From: Cephalotus follicularis
Taxonomy: Eukaryota > Streptophyta > Magnoliopsida > Oxalidales > Cephalotaceae
Direction of reading: 5' to 3'
Assembly: GCA_001972305.1 (NCBI GenBank)
Contig: BDDD01000059.1
Span: 259,903 to 323,902, forward strand
Length of the DNA: 64,000 nt
Part shown: in pieces, positions 12,581 to 23,314 of the stretch
How the letters are laid out: each line of letters opens with the position of its first letter
Numbering within the stretch: the first letter of the stretch is position 1
Program-made: the position numbers and the translations under genes
The notes under the pieces: generated by a model
Databases searched by the model: none
What the model was told of the DNA's origin: nothing
What the model saw: only the letters and a program-made list of their open reading frames with translations

Positions 12581-13063
12581 ACCAGGGGGCATATGATATG
12601 TGAAAAATATTATCCTTAAATAGTGCCACGTGTTGTTGGGAAAACAAACCAGGTGTCTTCCAGAGCCAAAGAAATGTGGTCTGGCGTTACCAGATTCAAA
12701 GAATAAGGTGCCATAACGTTTTGGCGAGAAATCAAGAGGAGATCAGGGAAAAGCCGAAATGCTCAGCATTTCCTTACGAAAACGCAAATCACTTACGCAT
12801 GTTAGGCAAGGCAGTTACAACTAGCCCTATAAATACAAGAATCAAAGACGTTAAACAGGTCCACATTTTTATACACATTAAAGTACCCTGTGATTACCTT
12901 ATCTGCCTTCCACTGAAAACCCTCATGGACCTTCGATTAGTTTGTTCTGTTTGTGCAGGGAAGACGATCCAACACCCATTCTCAGAGCATTTAAAGCGTT
13001 TCTCTCAACAAATCAAACCCTTCCACGTAAGGGACTGTTGAGGAGAGGTTTTCTGTATCAACA
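12581..13063 (+). repeat. Polypurine tract and 3' LTR of the Tat element
   Basis: ACCAGGGGGCATA (12581-12593) directly precedes the 470-bp 3' LTR (12594-13063). The LTR is clearly homologous to the 5' LTR, with scattered substitutions, so the insertion is not recent. Confidence 0.85.
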
Positions 13064-13378
13064 ATAACAAAGTAATAAAATATCACTAAGCATATAAGTT
13101 CAAAAAGATGATTAAGAGATAAAAGTGTTTTTAATTATAAAATGTTAAATCTTACATACAAATATATTATACGGACTTTGACTAATTACATCGACATGTA
13201 AGAAAAATCAAATCACCGTGCTGGAAATTCTTTTACTGTAAAGGAAGTATATCAAGAACAAGTTGACGTTTAGGAACACCAAGTCGACGTCCAAGTCTAA
13301 GAAGTCGGCATGATTCCAAGTGATGTCTCACAAATTTTGGCAGAGACTAAAAATATTCAATTATCGTCTTAACCATAT

Positions 13379-14361
13379 TGAAAGTCCTATATGGCAACTT
13401 TTAAATAATAAATTTGTTTGCGGAAAAGACAAATTAAACTATGAATATAAACAAGCACACAAACACAATCAAACAATTACAAATAATAAAGAGATAGAGT
13501 TAGAGAGATGCAAACACGATTTATAGTGGTTCGGCAAAATCCGTGCCTATGTCCACTTTCTCAAGAACCCCTTGAGATTCCACTAGCGACAACTAGTAAC
13601 CTTTGATTTCGGCTTGCGGGTGCAAATCAAAGAGAACCACCTTACAAGTGATTTACCCCCTTTGATAATCCTACTAAGGGTTCACTTCCCTTGATTATCT
13701 CACGAAGGATTCACTCCTCTCTTTTACAATGAAAGATATGTAAAGATTGGTTTGTGTTTACAAAGTAACTTCCTAAAGGTTGGATATGAAAGTGTAAGCT
13801 TTTCTCTTGATGTTCTTCTCCTCTTCTAAAGTTGTGCAAATTTGAGCTCTTGAGATAAGATGTTCAAAGTCTTGTTGTTCTCCTTTTGATCTTGTGTTTT
13901 TATATCAAAATTTGAATTGTTTGAGCCATTAAATTTTGTTTTGAGAAGTGCTAGAGTTTTTCTTAAGAGTTGTTCTTCCTGCCTTGAAAGTAGTAGCTTT
14001 AGTCTTCAGACTTGTTTCTTCAGTCTTGGAAAATGTTATTTCAGTCTTGGAAGTTATTCCCTCTTCAAACAGTGCTTTAAAACCACTGTCAGTAATTTCT
14101 TCCCCCGTCCAAAGCATCGCCGGAGTAACACTAAGCATCGACGCTTATGTTACCGTTATGAATATGAATTTGAATTCTTCGCTCAAGCCGCTGGCGCTTT
14201 GTTGCAAGTGTTGACTGTTTGTCATTAAGCGCTGACGCTTTACCTTGAGCGTCGCCGCTTTGAGTTCCTTAATTGATTTCACAAGTCTCTGGAATAAAGC
14301 TCTGATATGTGCTCCTTAAGCGTTGACGCCTGGGTCCAAACCGCTGACGCTTTCTTTGAGA
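13379..14361 (-). repeat. 3' LTR of the gag-only element, lacking its U3 start
   Basis: It is colinear with 16205-17190 of the partner LTR, then breaks off. The palindrome cluster of AAGCGTCGACGCTT type is at 14110-14360. Confidence 0.82.
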
Positions 14362-14466
14362 CCCCCAAGTTATGTACTTGAACATATTGAGCTTGACTTC
14401 AAGTACACCTACAAAATAAAGTTTAAGCTTTTGGTACCCATTTGAACTTGGGTCCTTGCAAGTTAG

Positions 14467-16149
14467 TCACAAGAGTTCCTTTAAGAACCCAAATTTTCTA
14501 GTTTTACCAAAACAAACATTATTTCTATAAATGCAAGAAGTAGAAATATGTCCTAATCTACCACAATAATTACAAACAATTTTAGGCTCATTTTTCTTAA
14601 CAAAGAAATTATTAAAGTGTTTGATATTGTTCATTTCTTCATAGCCGAGACCGGCTTTGTCAAAAACACACCTTTGAAGTCCTAAGAGATTATCCAATTT
14701 AGCACTACTATTTGAAAAAGTAGAAAAATATTTTTTCAAAGCATCAATTTCAATTTTTAGCTTCTCATTTTCTTCCTTAAAGTGAATTGACAATTTTGAA
14801 GAAACATTTAAAACGTCAATCTCATTCATATAGTAACTCTTTTCATTTTTTAGAGATTCAACTTCATTTATATATTTACTATTTTTATTCTTTAGATTTT
14901 CAATTTCTTTAGTCATGGACATAACATTTTTCTTTAGGGATTTGTTCTTTAAACAAACATTTTCATATTCAACATACAATTTCTCATAAGCATTTTGCAA
15001 TTCATCAAAAGAAAATTGTACCTCATTATCACTTTCATCTTCACTTGCATCTTCTTCCATAGAGTCACTTTCGGTTTCTTCATGTGCCATAAGAGCAAGA
15101 TTTACTACTTCTTCATCACTTTCACTTTCTTCAGAGCTTGAGGGATCACTATCATCCCATGTTGCTACCATTGCTTTCTTCTTCCTGGATTCCTCATTCT
15201 TCTCCTTGAATGGCTCCTTGTTGTATTTTTCTTTCTTCTTGAGATTCGGGCACTCGTTTTTGAAGTGACCCAGATTTTTGCATTCATAGCAAGTTGGTTC
15301 TTCCTTTTTGCTTAATTCTTCTTGTTGAGAGAGTTTCTTTTTGAAGGCCTTTTTACCTTTGTGACTCTTGAGGAACTTCTTGAATTGTTTGGAGATAAGA
15401 ACAATATCATCATCCTCATCACTCTCACTTTCTTTCCTTGAGGCTCTTAAGGCAATCGTCTTCTTCTTTTTGACTTTCACATGCTCATGATTCTTCATTG
15501 TTGTCTCATGTGTCATCAAGGAACCTAGAAGTTGTTCGAGTGGGAGAGTAGAGAGGTCCTTAGCTTCCGCTATCGCTGTTACCTTTGGAGTCCAACTTCT
15601 TGGCAAACACCTTAAGATTTTCCTTACAAGTTCTTGGTTAGAATAAGATTTGCCAAGATTTTTAAGGGAATTAACAATTGTTGTAAAGCGCATAAACATA
15701 TCACTTATACATTCATTGTCATGCATCAAAAATAATTCGTATTCATGAACAAGCATACTAATTTTTGATTCTTTTACTTGATTAGTACTTTCATAAGTAA
15801 CTTCTAGCAAGTCCCACATTTCTTTAGCCGATTCACAAGAGGATATACGATTAAATTCATTTGGACCAACGGCACAAAATAAAACATGTTTAGCTTTAGA
15901 ATTTAATTGGACAATTCGAAAGTCATTATCATTAAATTCATTTTCGGGCTTACGAGAGACTACTCCTTCTATCGTTCTTGTGGGCAAGCTAGGACCATTT
16001 ACAATAATGTGCCATAATTGATAGTCTAAGGATTGTAAAAATATTGTCATTCTAGTTTTCCAAAAACTATAATTATTTCCGTCAAAGAATGGAGGTCTAG
16101 TTATGGATGATCCTTCTAATCCTATGTTTAGATTCATTTGGGTTGCCAT
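14467..16149 (-). CDS. Intact Sirevirus-type gag protein, 560 residues
   Basis: This is the structural protein that packages retrotransposon RNA into cytoplasmic particles. The start at 16149 lies 55 bases after the LTR. The N terminus has the copia gag signature FFDGNNYSFWKTRM (residues 21-34). The UBN2-type gag domain follows to about residue 215, then a Lys/Glu-rich linker. A CCHC knuckle CYECKNLGHFKNEC is at 287-300, an acidic serine-rich stretch and a long coiled coil occupy about 385-480, and a second CCHC knuckle CNYCGRLGHISTSC is at 526-539. There is no stop or frameshift over 1.7 kb, unlike nearly all other retroelement ORFs here. The protein ends at a stop shortly after the second knuckle. 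With pol absent, any activity would need a partner element. Whether it is expressed is unknown. Confidence 0.85.
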   Translation of the reverse strand: MATQMNLNIGLEGSSITRPPFFDGNNYSFWKTRMTIFLQSLDYQLWHIIVNGPSLPTRTIEGVVSRKPENEFNDNDFRIVQLNSKAKHVLFCAVGPNEFNRISSCESAKEMWDLLEVTYESTNQVKESKISMLVHEYELFLMHDNECISDMFMRFTTIVNSLKNLGKSYSNQELVRKILRCLPRSWTPKVTAIAEAKDLSTLPLEQLLGSLMTHETTMKNHEHVKVKKKKTIALRASRKESESDEDDDIVLISKQFKKFLKSHKGKKAFKKKLSQQEELSKKEEPTCYECKNLGHFKNECPNLKKKEKYNKEPFKEKNEESRKKKAMVATWDDSDPSSSEESESDEEVVNLALMAHEETESDSMEEDASEDESDNEVQFSFDELQNAYEKLYVEYENVCLKNKSLKKNVMSMTKEIENLKNKNSKYINEVESLKNEKSYYMNEIDVLNVSSKLSIHFKEENEKLKIEIDALKKYFSTFSNSSAKLDNLLGLQRCVFDKAGLGYEEMNNIKHFNNFFVKKNEPKIVCNYCGRLGHISTSCIYRNNVCFGKTRKFGFLKELL

Positions 16150-16190
16150 GGATCTTTATATTTCTAACAATTAAGAATTATGAAATAACC

Positions 16191-16202
16191 ACTCTGATAC
16201 CA
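16191..16202 (-). other. Primer binding site of the gag-only element
   Basis: On the minus strand this is TGGTATCAGAGT, matching the initiator-Met tRNA 3' end usual for copia elements, two bases from the LTR. Confidence 0.8.
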
Positions 16203-16204
16203 AT

Positions 16205-17413
16205 TGAAAGTCCTATATGACAACTTTCAAATAATAAATTTGTTTGCGGAAAAGACAAATTAAACTATGAATATAAACAAGCACACAAAAACAATCAAAC
16301 CATTACAAATAATAAAGAGATAGAGTTAGAGAGATGCAAACACGATTTATAGTGGTTTGGCAAAATCCGTGCCTACGTCTACTTTCTCAAGAACCCCTTG
16401 AGATTCCACTAGCGACAACTAGTAACCTTTGATTTCGGCTTGCGGGTGCAAATCAAAGAGAACCACCTTACAAGTGATTTACCCTCTTTGATAATCCTAC
16501 TAAGGGTTCACTTCCCTTGATTATCTCACGAAGGATTCACTCCTCTATTTTACAATGAAAGATATGTAAAGATTGGTTTGTGTTTACAAAGTAACTTCCT
16601 AAAGGTTGGATATGAAAGTGTAAGCTTTTCTCTTGATGTTCTTCTCCTCTGCTAAAATTGTGCAAATTTGAGCTATTGAGATAAGATGTTCAAAGTCTTG
16701 TTGTTCTCCTTTTGATCTTGTGTTTTTATATCAAAATTTGAATTGTTTGAGCAATTAAATTTTGTCTTGAGAAGTGCTAGAGTTTTTCTTGAGAGTTGTT
16801 CTTCCTGCCTTGAAAGTTGTAGCTTTAGTCTTGAGACTTGTTTCTTCAATCTTGGGAAATGTTATTTCAGTCTTGGAAGTTGTTCCCTCTTCAAGCAGTG
16901 CTTTAAAACTGTTGTCAGTAATTTCTGCCCCCGCCCAAAGCGTCGCCGGAGTAACACTAAGCGTCAACGCTTATGTTACCATTATGAATATGAATTTGAA
17001 TTCTTCGCTTAAGCCACCGGCGCTTTGTTGCAAGTGTCGACTGTTTGTCATTAAGCGCTGACGCTTTTGCTTGAGCGTCGCCGCTTTGAGTTCCTTAATT
17101 GAATTCACAAGTCTCTGGAATAAAGCTCTGATATGTGCTCCTTAAGCGTTGACGCCTGGGTCCAAACCGCTGACGCTTTCTTTGAGATCGTCGGCGCTTT
17201 AAGCAATTTTATTGGTCTTCGACGCTTTGCCTTTAAGCGCTGATTTGCTCTCCTATTCTTGGAACAAAGCGTTGATGCTTCAATATCAATCGTTGACGCT
17301 TTGTCCTATTTCTGCACTTCTTTATTTTGTTAATCTTTTATTGCACAGAAAGTAACAATGTTAAAAGCAAATATGTAATCATTAAAACTCAGGATTGAGA
17401 CTAAAAGTCAATA
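16205..17413 (-). repeat. 5' LTR of the gag-only element, 1209 bp
   Basis: It runs TGAAAGTCC to GTCAATA on the plus strand. The cluster at 16935-17310 carries at least nine variants of AAGCGTCGACGCTT, extending about 150 bp beyond what is left in the partner LTR. Confidence 0.82.
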
Positions 17414-18286
17414 CATATCAAGTCGACGTGCTGAGAATTATGAAGAACAAGTCGACTTGCTGGGAATATAAATGATTAAGTCAGCTCATTTTAAATACAA
17501 GTCGACGTCTAATGCCACGTCAGAAACAAGTCAACATATTAGTAAAAGTGGTCAATGTTTTGGATCGCAGAAAACAAGCAACAACTAGTTAACACTTTGC
17601 TATAATTTATAATTCTTATATACGCTCCAAACGGCTATATGATTGATTTTCAAGTTCATCAGGTTATTTTTAACAACTTACAACAGCCAACAAGAACCAA
17701 CAACAACAATACAACAATGTAAACTGATTCAATCAAAATCTTCAAGCTCTATCAAAAAGTCAATATGCACGAAAAATCTTACATTTTTACAATATGTAAT
17801 TGAGTGATATTCACTTGTGCAATAGCTGACCTACTGTGAGGTTTTTCATTGTAAACAAAAGCCCTTTAAACTCTCTTTATTTGTGATCAAGAGGAGTGAA
17901 CTCATGAAGGTTTTGAGTGAAGAAGTCTATTGGTTAAGGTCAATAACCGAAATTGTAAAGGTGTTACGATTTGTACCCGAAAATCAAATCGATGTTGTAT
18001 TCAGGTGAATACTAGTGGAAACTCAAGGAAGTCCTTGAGAAAGTAGACGTCAATAATAATTTGAATCACTCTAAAGTCGAGTTTGCATCTCTCTTGCTAC
18101 CTCTTTACTTTAAGCAATTTACTTTGTTTATTTGCTCGATTGCTTGCATATTGGTTGTCAATCTAATTTCATTATCAACCTGCTTGATTACTATTTTCAT
18201 ATTAGTTGATCAATTTTTGTGAAACGAAAAAGTTCATATTTCCATTAAATATATAATTCACCCCCCTCTTGTATATTTTCAATTAA

Positions 18287-18913
18287 GAAGTAAATGAACA
18301 TAAGTTTTCACGGATGTAGACATACCATTCATATTATGCCTACTTCTTGCCTAGATTTGGAAACCCTTCTCATGGAGATGGCCAAGCCTTTTATACCCCA
18401 TGATGTCATTTTTTACTACATTTACCTCAAATTTGTGAATGTTAGCCTCGTTAAAGCTAAAAAACATAATGGGGGTTATGTTTTGAGTCAGTCTCATTAT
18501 GTTGAGAATATGTTAAATAAATCTAACCATCTTGGGCTCAAAGGAGTAAATACTACTTTTGATCCCAACATTAAATAAACACGTAATACTGGAAGAGCAA
18601 TAACACAACTTGAATATGCTAGTGCTATAGGATCTTTGATGTGTGCAATGCATTGTACAAGATCGGATATTGCTTATTCCGTATGTGAGTTGAGTAGATA
18701 TGCTAGTAGTCCAAGTATGGAACATTGAAAAGCTATTACAAGAATTTTTGGCTATCTAAAAAAGACCAAAAATCTAGTATTGTTCTATAATGATTATTTG
18801 GCTATATTAGAATGATACACTGATATTAGTTTGATTACTAATGTGGGAGATAATAAATCTACCTCTAGTTGGGTTTTTACCTTGGGATGTGGAGCAGTTT
18901 CTTGGGCAAGTAA
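18287..18913 (+). pseudogene. Ty1/copia RT-RNase H fragment, left part
   Basis: After one frame change near 18430 the text reads the end of copia reverse transcriptase and the start of RNase H, with signatures GGYVLSQSHYVENML, QLEYASAIGSLM, TRSDIAYSV and DNKSTSSWVFTLG. It contains stops (for example at 18576) and shifts. It stops at SWAS (18905), where another element inserted with an AGTAA duplication. The next codons are found at 47713. Confidence 0.85.
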
Positions 18914-19435
18914 TGTTAGATTTTATTGATCTATATGTTAGAAACTAGAATACAAAATATTCTAATATTACAATTAAATAGAGAGAGATTGCGTACCGTT
19001 TAAAGCCAAGGATATTTTCCAAGAATCTTGAATCTGCGATCGTGATCAATTGTTTACGTAGGATTAGGTCTTCCTCTCCCTCTCTATTATAACATAGCCG
19101 TCACAAGCCAGAAACTCTTAACCTCAATGAGATAGTTAGGGTGTATATATGGAAGAGATAGGGGACCTAGCCCACTTTAGATATTGACTTATTTGGATCC
19201 TCCCATTAATAAGCCTAAACGTTAATTCGGCCCTACAGCTGTTCATACCACATTCACGTGACAACTTTATATATATATAACAAAATGAACCTAGGCCCAT
19301 ACTTTACGGATCATATATTTTATATGGCTTTACCGGTTTATGTGCTTGAACCACCATTCAACCCATTTTTCACAAACCATAAAATTATTAATTAAAGTGA
19401 GCCCACATAGAAAAAGTCTAACATTCTCCCACTTA
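18914..19435 (-). mobile_element. LTR and polypurine tract of a minus-strand copia element
   Basis: The 510-bp LTR (18914-19423) has ends TGTTAGATTTTATT and GTCTAACA. Next to it, read on the minus strand, is the tract AAGTGGGAGAA, as at the 3' end of copia elements. The AGTAA repeat lies just left (18909-18913) and again at 47713-47717. This is therefore the left LTR of the element that opened the copia RNase H gene. The remains of its right LTR are at 47566-47712. Confidence 0.8.
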
Positions 19436-19495
19436 GGCAACTTTGATTAATAATGAGTTGGAGAAAATTTTTGTTTTAGAAAACGACTCTCAAGT
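19436..19495 (-). mobile_element. Remnant of internal copia sequence
   Basis: This short stub of the minus-strand copia element stops where the next element inserts. Its last five bases, CAAGT, would be the target repeat, but the partner copy is lost. Confidence 0.4.
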
Positions 19496-21358
19496 TGAAG
19501 ATCCAATAGGGCAACCCAAGAGGGGGAGTGAATTGGGTTCTTAGGCAAAATTAAAACTTTTTTGAATTAGGCACAACAACTAACAATGCAATTTAATAAA
19601 GCACAGACAATTGAATAAACATAATATGCAGTAAATAAGAGAGTGAGGGTTAGAAGATTTTGTAAACACGGTTTAGAGTGGTTCAGCCAAACTCTTGCCT
19701 ATGTCCACTTTCTCAAGACCTCTTGAAATTCCACTAGTATTCAACCTTGAATACAATCTCCGAATTACTTTACAGGAACAATTCGGTGCATCTTACACTT
19801 TTCTATGATTGAACTCAATCATAACACCTTGGGTTCACTCCCTTTGATAATCACACTTTGGGTTCACTCCCCTTTACAATCAAACTAATATAATGTTGAT
19901 TGGTGATCTTGTATAACCTCTCTAAGGTTGGATATATAATGAATAAGCTCACAACAATTCAAGATAACACATGCTGGTAACAACTATAAAGCTCTTGAAT
20001 TTGACAGAATCTTGATATGAGAAATTGTAGTGTTGTGTTGGTTGTTCTGTGTTCAGTTCGTTGTTCTTTTGTTGTTGATCCAAGCCTCCTATTTATAGTA
20101 TTTCTGCAGGATATAGCCATTAGAGATAATAGAGAGCTGTTGCCATTGATTCAGCGTTGATAATATTTGATCGCAATCTGCTGATATGTTATCGTTGTGC
20201 CTTAATTTCAGTCTCCCCGTTTAAAGCTTCGTCGGTTTGGCATTTCATCTCTACACTTAGTAAAGCGTTTGACATTTCATCTCTGGCACTTAGTAAAGTG
20301 TTTGACATTTCATCTCTGTATTAAGGCGCTGATAGTGTTGAGTAAAGCACTGCCGTTTTATATTGTTTATTTAGACTTTATTCCTTAACCGTTGATGCAG
20401 AGTACATTTGCTTTGCCTCTGAGGTTTGCTCTGCAACATTTACCTCAGGTCTGCTCTGCAATAATCAACTCAGGTCTGCTCTGCAATAATCTACGCAGAT
20501 CTGCTCTGCAACATTTAACGCAGGTCTGCTCTGCAAAATCTAACGCAGGTCTACTCTGCAACAATCAACACAGGTCTACCCTGTAACATTTAACATAGGT
20601 CTACTCTGTAACAACTACCTCAGGGCTGCTCTGCAATGATTAAGGCAAATCTAATCTGCAACAACTAACGCAGGTCTGCTCTGCAACGATTAACGCAAGT
20701 CTGCTCTGCAAGCTTTGATGTAAGACTTCGATCTTTGAGCTTCGACCTCTGCCTCTGACTTCTACCTCCGAGGCCTGTTTTCATCCTTTAATGTCCGACT
20801 AGCTCTGACCTCTAGCACCGAGGTCTGCCTCATCTTCGGAGGTCTGCCTTCAACTACCCGAGCTCTGCCTTAGCGTCTGAGGTCTGCCACAGAGGTCTGC
20901 CTTGGCTTCGAAGCTCTGCCTTCAACTACCCGAGCTCTGCCTTCACTTGTGAGGTTTGCAACCGAGGTCTACCTTGGCTTTGGAACTCTGCCTTCAACTG
21001 CCCGAGCTCTGCCTTCACTTGTGAGGTTTGCAACCGAGGTCTGCCTTTAATTTCCTGAGGTCTGCCTTAAGGTCTGAGGTCTACCTTTATTTTCTCGAGG
21101 TCTACACCTCTGCCACCGACCTCTGCCACCGAGGTCTACTTTGTCCTCTGAGCTCTTCTTTTAGCCTTTGAGCTCTTCCTTAGGCCATCCTTTCACTAGA
21201 AAATGACCATCATATCCACTGCATGATGTAAAATCAGGGAACTCGAGACAAGGTCCTTTTGCCTGAATTTCATCTTTGTCAACTTGCACATAAACTAAAA
21301 ATGATTAGTTGCAAATATGTTATCATCAGAATTTAGAATTAAGACAAAAATGTCAACA
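19496..21358 (-). repeat. 3' LTR with 25-bp tandem array
   Basis: At about 20430-20715 a 25-bp unit (consensus AGGTCTGCTCTGCAACAATC then AACGC) is repeated eleven to twelve times in register; one copy holds the perfect palindrome GCAGATCTGC. A looser array of GAGGTCTGCCTTC-like units follows to about 21190. These arrays explain why this LTR is longer than its relatives. Confidence 0.8.
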
Positions 21359-21616
21359 ATACCCTCATTTTTTATGATGACAAAATTTTGCCATAAGTAT
21401 GAGCATAAAAACATAAGTTGAAATGGCATAAGAATAAGAAATACTACTATACCCCTTAGCAGATATTCTCCCCATTAACCTTTGCTCCCCCTCAACTTAT
21501 GCATAACATATTCTCCCACTTTTTTTGTTTAGCATCAAAAAGTTGAGTAGAACATCTCAAATCATTAATAAATTTAACCATTAAACATTAAACATCAATA
21601 TGATACCATTTTGAAA

Positions 21617-21868
21617 TTAATTGGGATTGCTCATTCCAAATTCTCTTCTCAAATCGCAAAAATGATTTTCATTGAGTGGTTTGGTGAAAATGTCAGCAAC
21701 TTGGTTTTCTGTATTCACAAATACAAGCTCAATATCACATTTCTCAATATGATCACGAATGAAATAGTGCCTTATTTTTATATGCTTAGTTTTCTGATTT
21801 GAACATAATTCATATGATGCATGAATGATTATAATATCATCCAAAAATACATAATCATACAAAATCAT
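21617..21868 (-). pseudogene. Copia RNase H C-terminal fragment
   Basis: The 83-residue piece contains KTKHIKIRHYFIRDHIE and ADIFTKPLNENHF, the standard end of copia RNase H. It lies near the polypurine end of the element. The remaining pol upstream of it is deleted. Confidence 0.8.
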
Positions 21869-22139
21869 TCACTCAATATAGTCAACATTATATTACCAAG
21901 AGCAAAACATTATAACATTGGACAATAAACAGATCATCTTTTCTAATACCAACAGCAAGGAACACATCCCTTCAAAAATCAATGGATTTTCAGAGAACTT
22001 ACCCCTTAAAACATTATATTACCAAGTTTACCAAAAAAAATTCATATTATTTAATCCTTACAACTCATGTGCTTGGAGCATTATAACATTGCCTGCTTTT
22101 GGAGTTTATCTTCAAGCACTCCTACAAAATGAAAATATT

Positions 22140-23314
22140 TAACCTTTTGGTACCCAAGTGAACTTGGGTCTTTGCATGTTAGTAACTTTGGTTCCTTTGA
22201 GAACCCAAACCCTTTTGACTTTCACAAAAGTATTTTTCTTGTAAGGACAGTAAGTAGAAATATGATCAAACTTGTCAAAAAAATTTGTAAGTAACATTTG
22301 CATTTTTCTTTAGTTTATCTTTTTCAATGTTTTTCTTTCTTTCAAAGAAATTTTGATAATATTTGACATTATTCATTTCATTGTAACCAAGTCCCGCTTT
22401 ATCAAACATACATCTTTGTAATCCAAGCAAAATTTTCAATTTTTTACTACCATTTGAAAATATAGAAAATGATTTTTGTAAAGCATCAACTTCTTTTTTC
22501 AAATTTTCATTTTTTTTTAAGAACAGTTGACAACTTTAAAGAAATATTTAAGGCATCTATTTCATTTTTATTATTACTATTTTCATTCTTTAAAGATTCA
22601 TTTTCTTTTGATAGAGCAAGAATGGTTTTTTTAGAGCTATATTTTTTAAACCAATATTTTCAAATTCATAGACTAAATCATTATACGCATTTTGTAATTC
22701 ATCAAAAGAATAAGAAATTGTACCTCACATTTGATTTCTTGATTTTCCATAAGACATAAATTAACCACTTCATCACTCACATCTTCATTCTCCTCTTTTG
22801 AGGCTCTAAATGCAATAGTTTTCTTCTTTTTGGTCTCCTCATTTTCATGGTTCTTCATCGTGGTCTCGTGTGTCATCAAAGACCCAAGGAGCTGCTCAAG
22901 TGAGAGAGTTGTGAGGTCCTTAGCTTCCTCAATCGTTGTCACCTTTGGTGTCCAACTCTTTGGTAAACATCTCAAAATCTTCCTAACAAGTTCTTGGTTA
23001 GGATAGCATTTTCCAAGATTTTAAAGAAAATTAATAATAGTAGTAAAACGAGTAAACATATAACTAATACTCTCATCATCATGCATCATAAACAGTTCAT
23101 ATTGATGTATAAGCATGCTTATTTTCTACTACTTAACTTGGTTGGTACATTCATAGGTAACCTCCAATAAGTTCCACATTTCTTTTGCGGAGTCACATGA
23201 GGATATACGATTGAATTCAACCGCATTAACAGCACAAAGCAGAACATGTTTGGCCTTTGAATTGAGTTGAAGCAATTTGAGATCATTGACATCAAACTCA
23301 TTCTCAGATTTAGG
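22140..23314 (-). pseudogene. Sirevirus-type gag fragments, C-terminal and central part
   Basis: Broken pieces match the intact gag at 14467-16149: LLGLQRCMFDKAGLGYNEMN (22275-22502), SWTPKVTTIEEAKDLTTL (22673-22975) and N-terminal text ending KSENEFD at the junction near 23300. Several frameshifts and stops are present. A stub of gag-pol junction text lies at 22140-22260. Confidence 0.78.

Larger units (their letters stand above)
1474..13063 (+). mobile_element. Tat-lineage Ty3/gypsy LTR retrotransposon, complete but decayed
   Basis: The element is 11.6 kb, with LTRs of 471 bp (1474-1944) and 470 bp (12594-13063) that both start TGATATG and end CAACA. Flanking 5-bp target repeats are ATAAT and ATAAC, one base apart. 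The order is LTR, primer site, gag, protease, RT, RNase H, a second archaeal-type RNase H, integrase, a long spacer, an antisense ORF, the polypurine tract and the LTR. A second RNase H plus an antisense ORF in the 3' part is typical of the Tat clade of plants. All coding parts carry stops or shifts, so it cannot move on its own. Confidence 0.88.
13379..17413 (-). mobile_element. Gag-only Sirevirus-type copia element, minus strand
   Basis: The element is flanked by a perfect CATAT repeat (13374-13378 and 17414-17418). On the minus strand it has a 5' LTR (17413-16205), a primer site (16202-16191), an intact gag and then a shortened 3' LTR. The terminal CA of the 5' LTR has become TA. Pol and the first roughly 190 bases of the 3' LTR are gone. 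The deletion joint is near 14361, where LTR text stops and gag-pol junction text (still encoding WVPKA near 14430) begins. Confidence 0.85.
1421..18281 (+). mobile_element. 3' LTR of a Sirevirus-type copia element, split into three pieces by two later insertions
   Basis: The LTR pieces are 1421-1473, 13064-13378 and 17419-18281. The text runs across the first gap as a typical LTR start (TTTTGATGATAACAAAG) once the Tat element at 1474-13063 is removed. It runs across the second once the minus-strand element at 13379-17413 is removed. The right end (18240-18281) has the block AATTCACCCCCCTCTTG near the end that also appears, reversed, near the start of the minus-strand Sirevirus LTRs in this window. 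The LTR carries scattered CAAGTCGACTTG-like palindromes at about 13259-13310 and 17419-17530. The LTR totals about 1.2 kb. ATTAA after 18281 may be the target repeat, but the partner copy is out of view. Confidence 0.7.

Noticed and set aside
20430-20715. Regular 25-bp repeats considered as a CRISPR-like array
   Set aside because: This is plant nuclear DNA, units abut without unique spacers, and the array lies inside an LTR.
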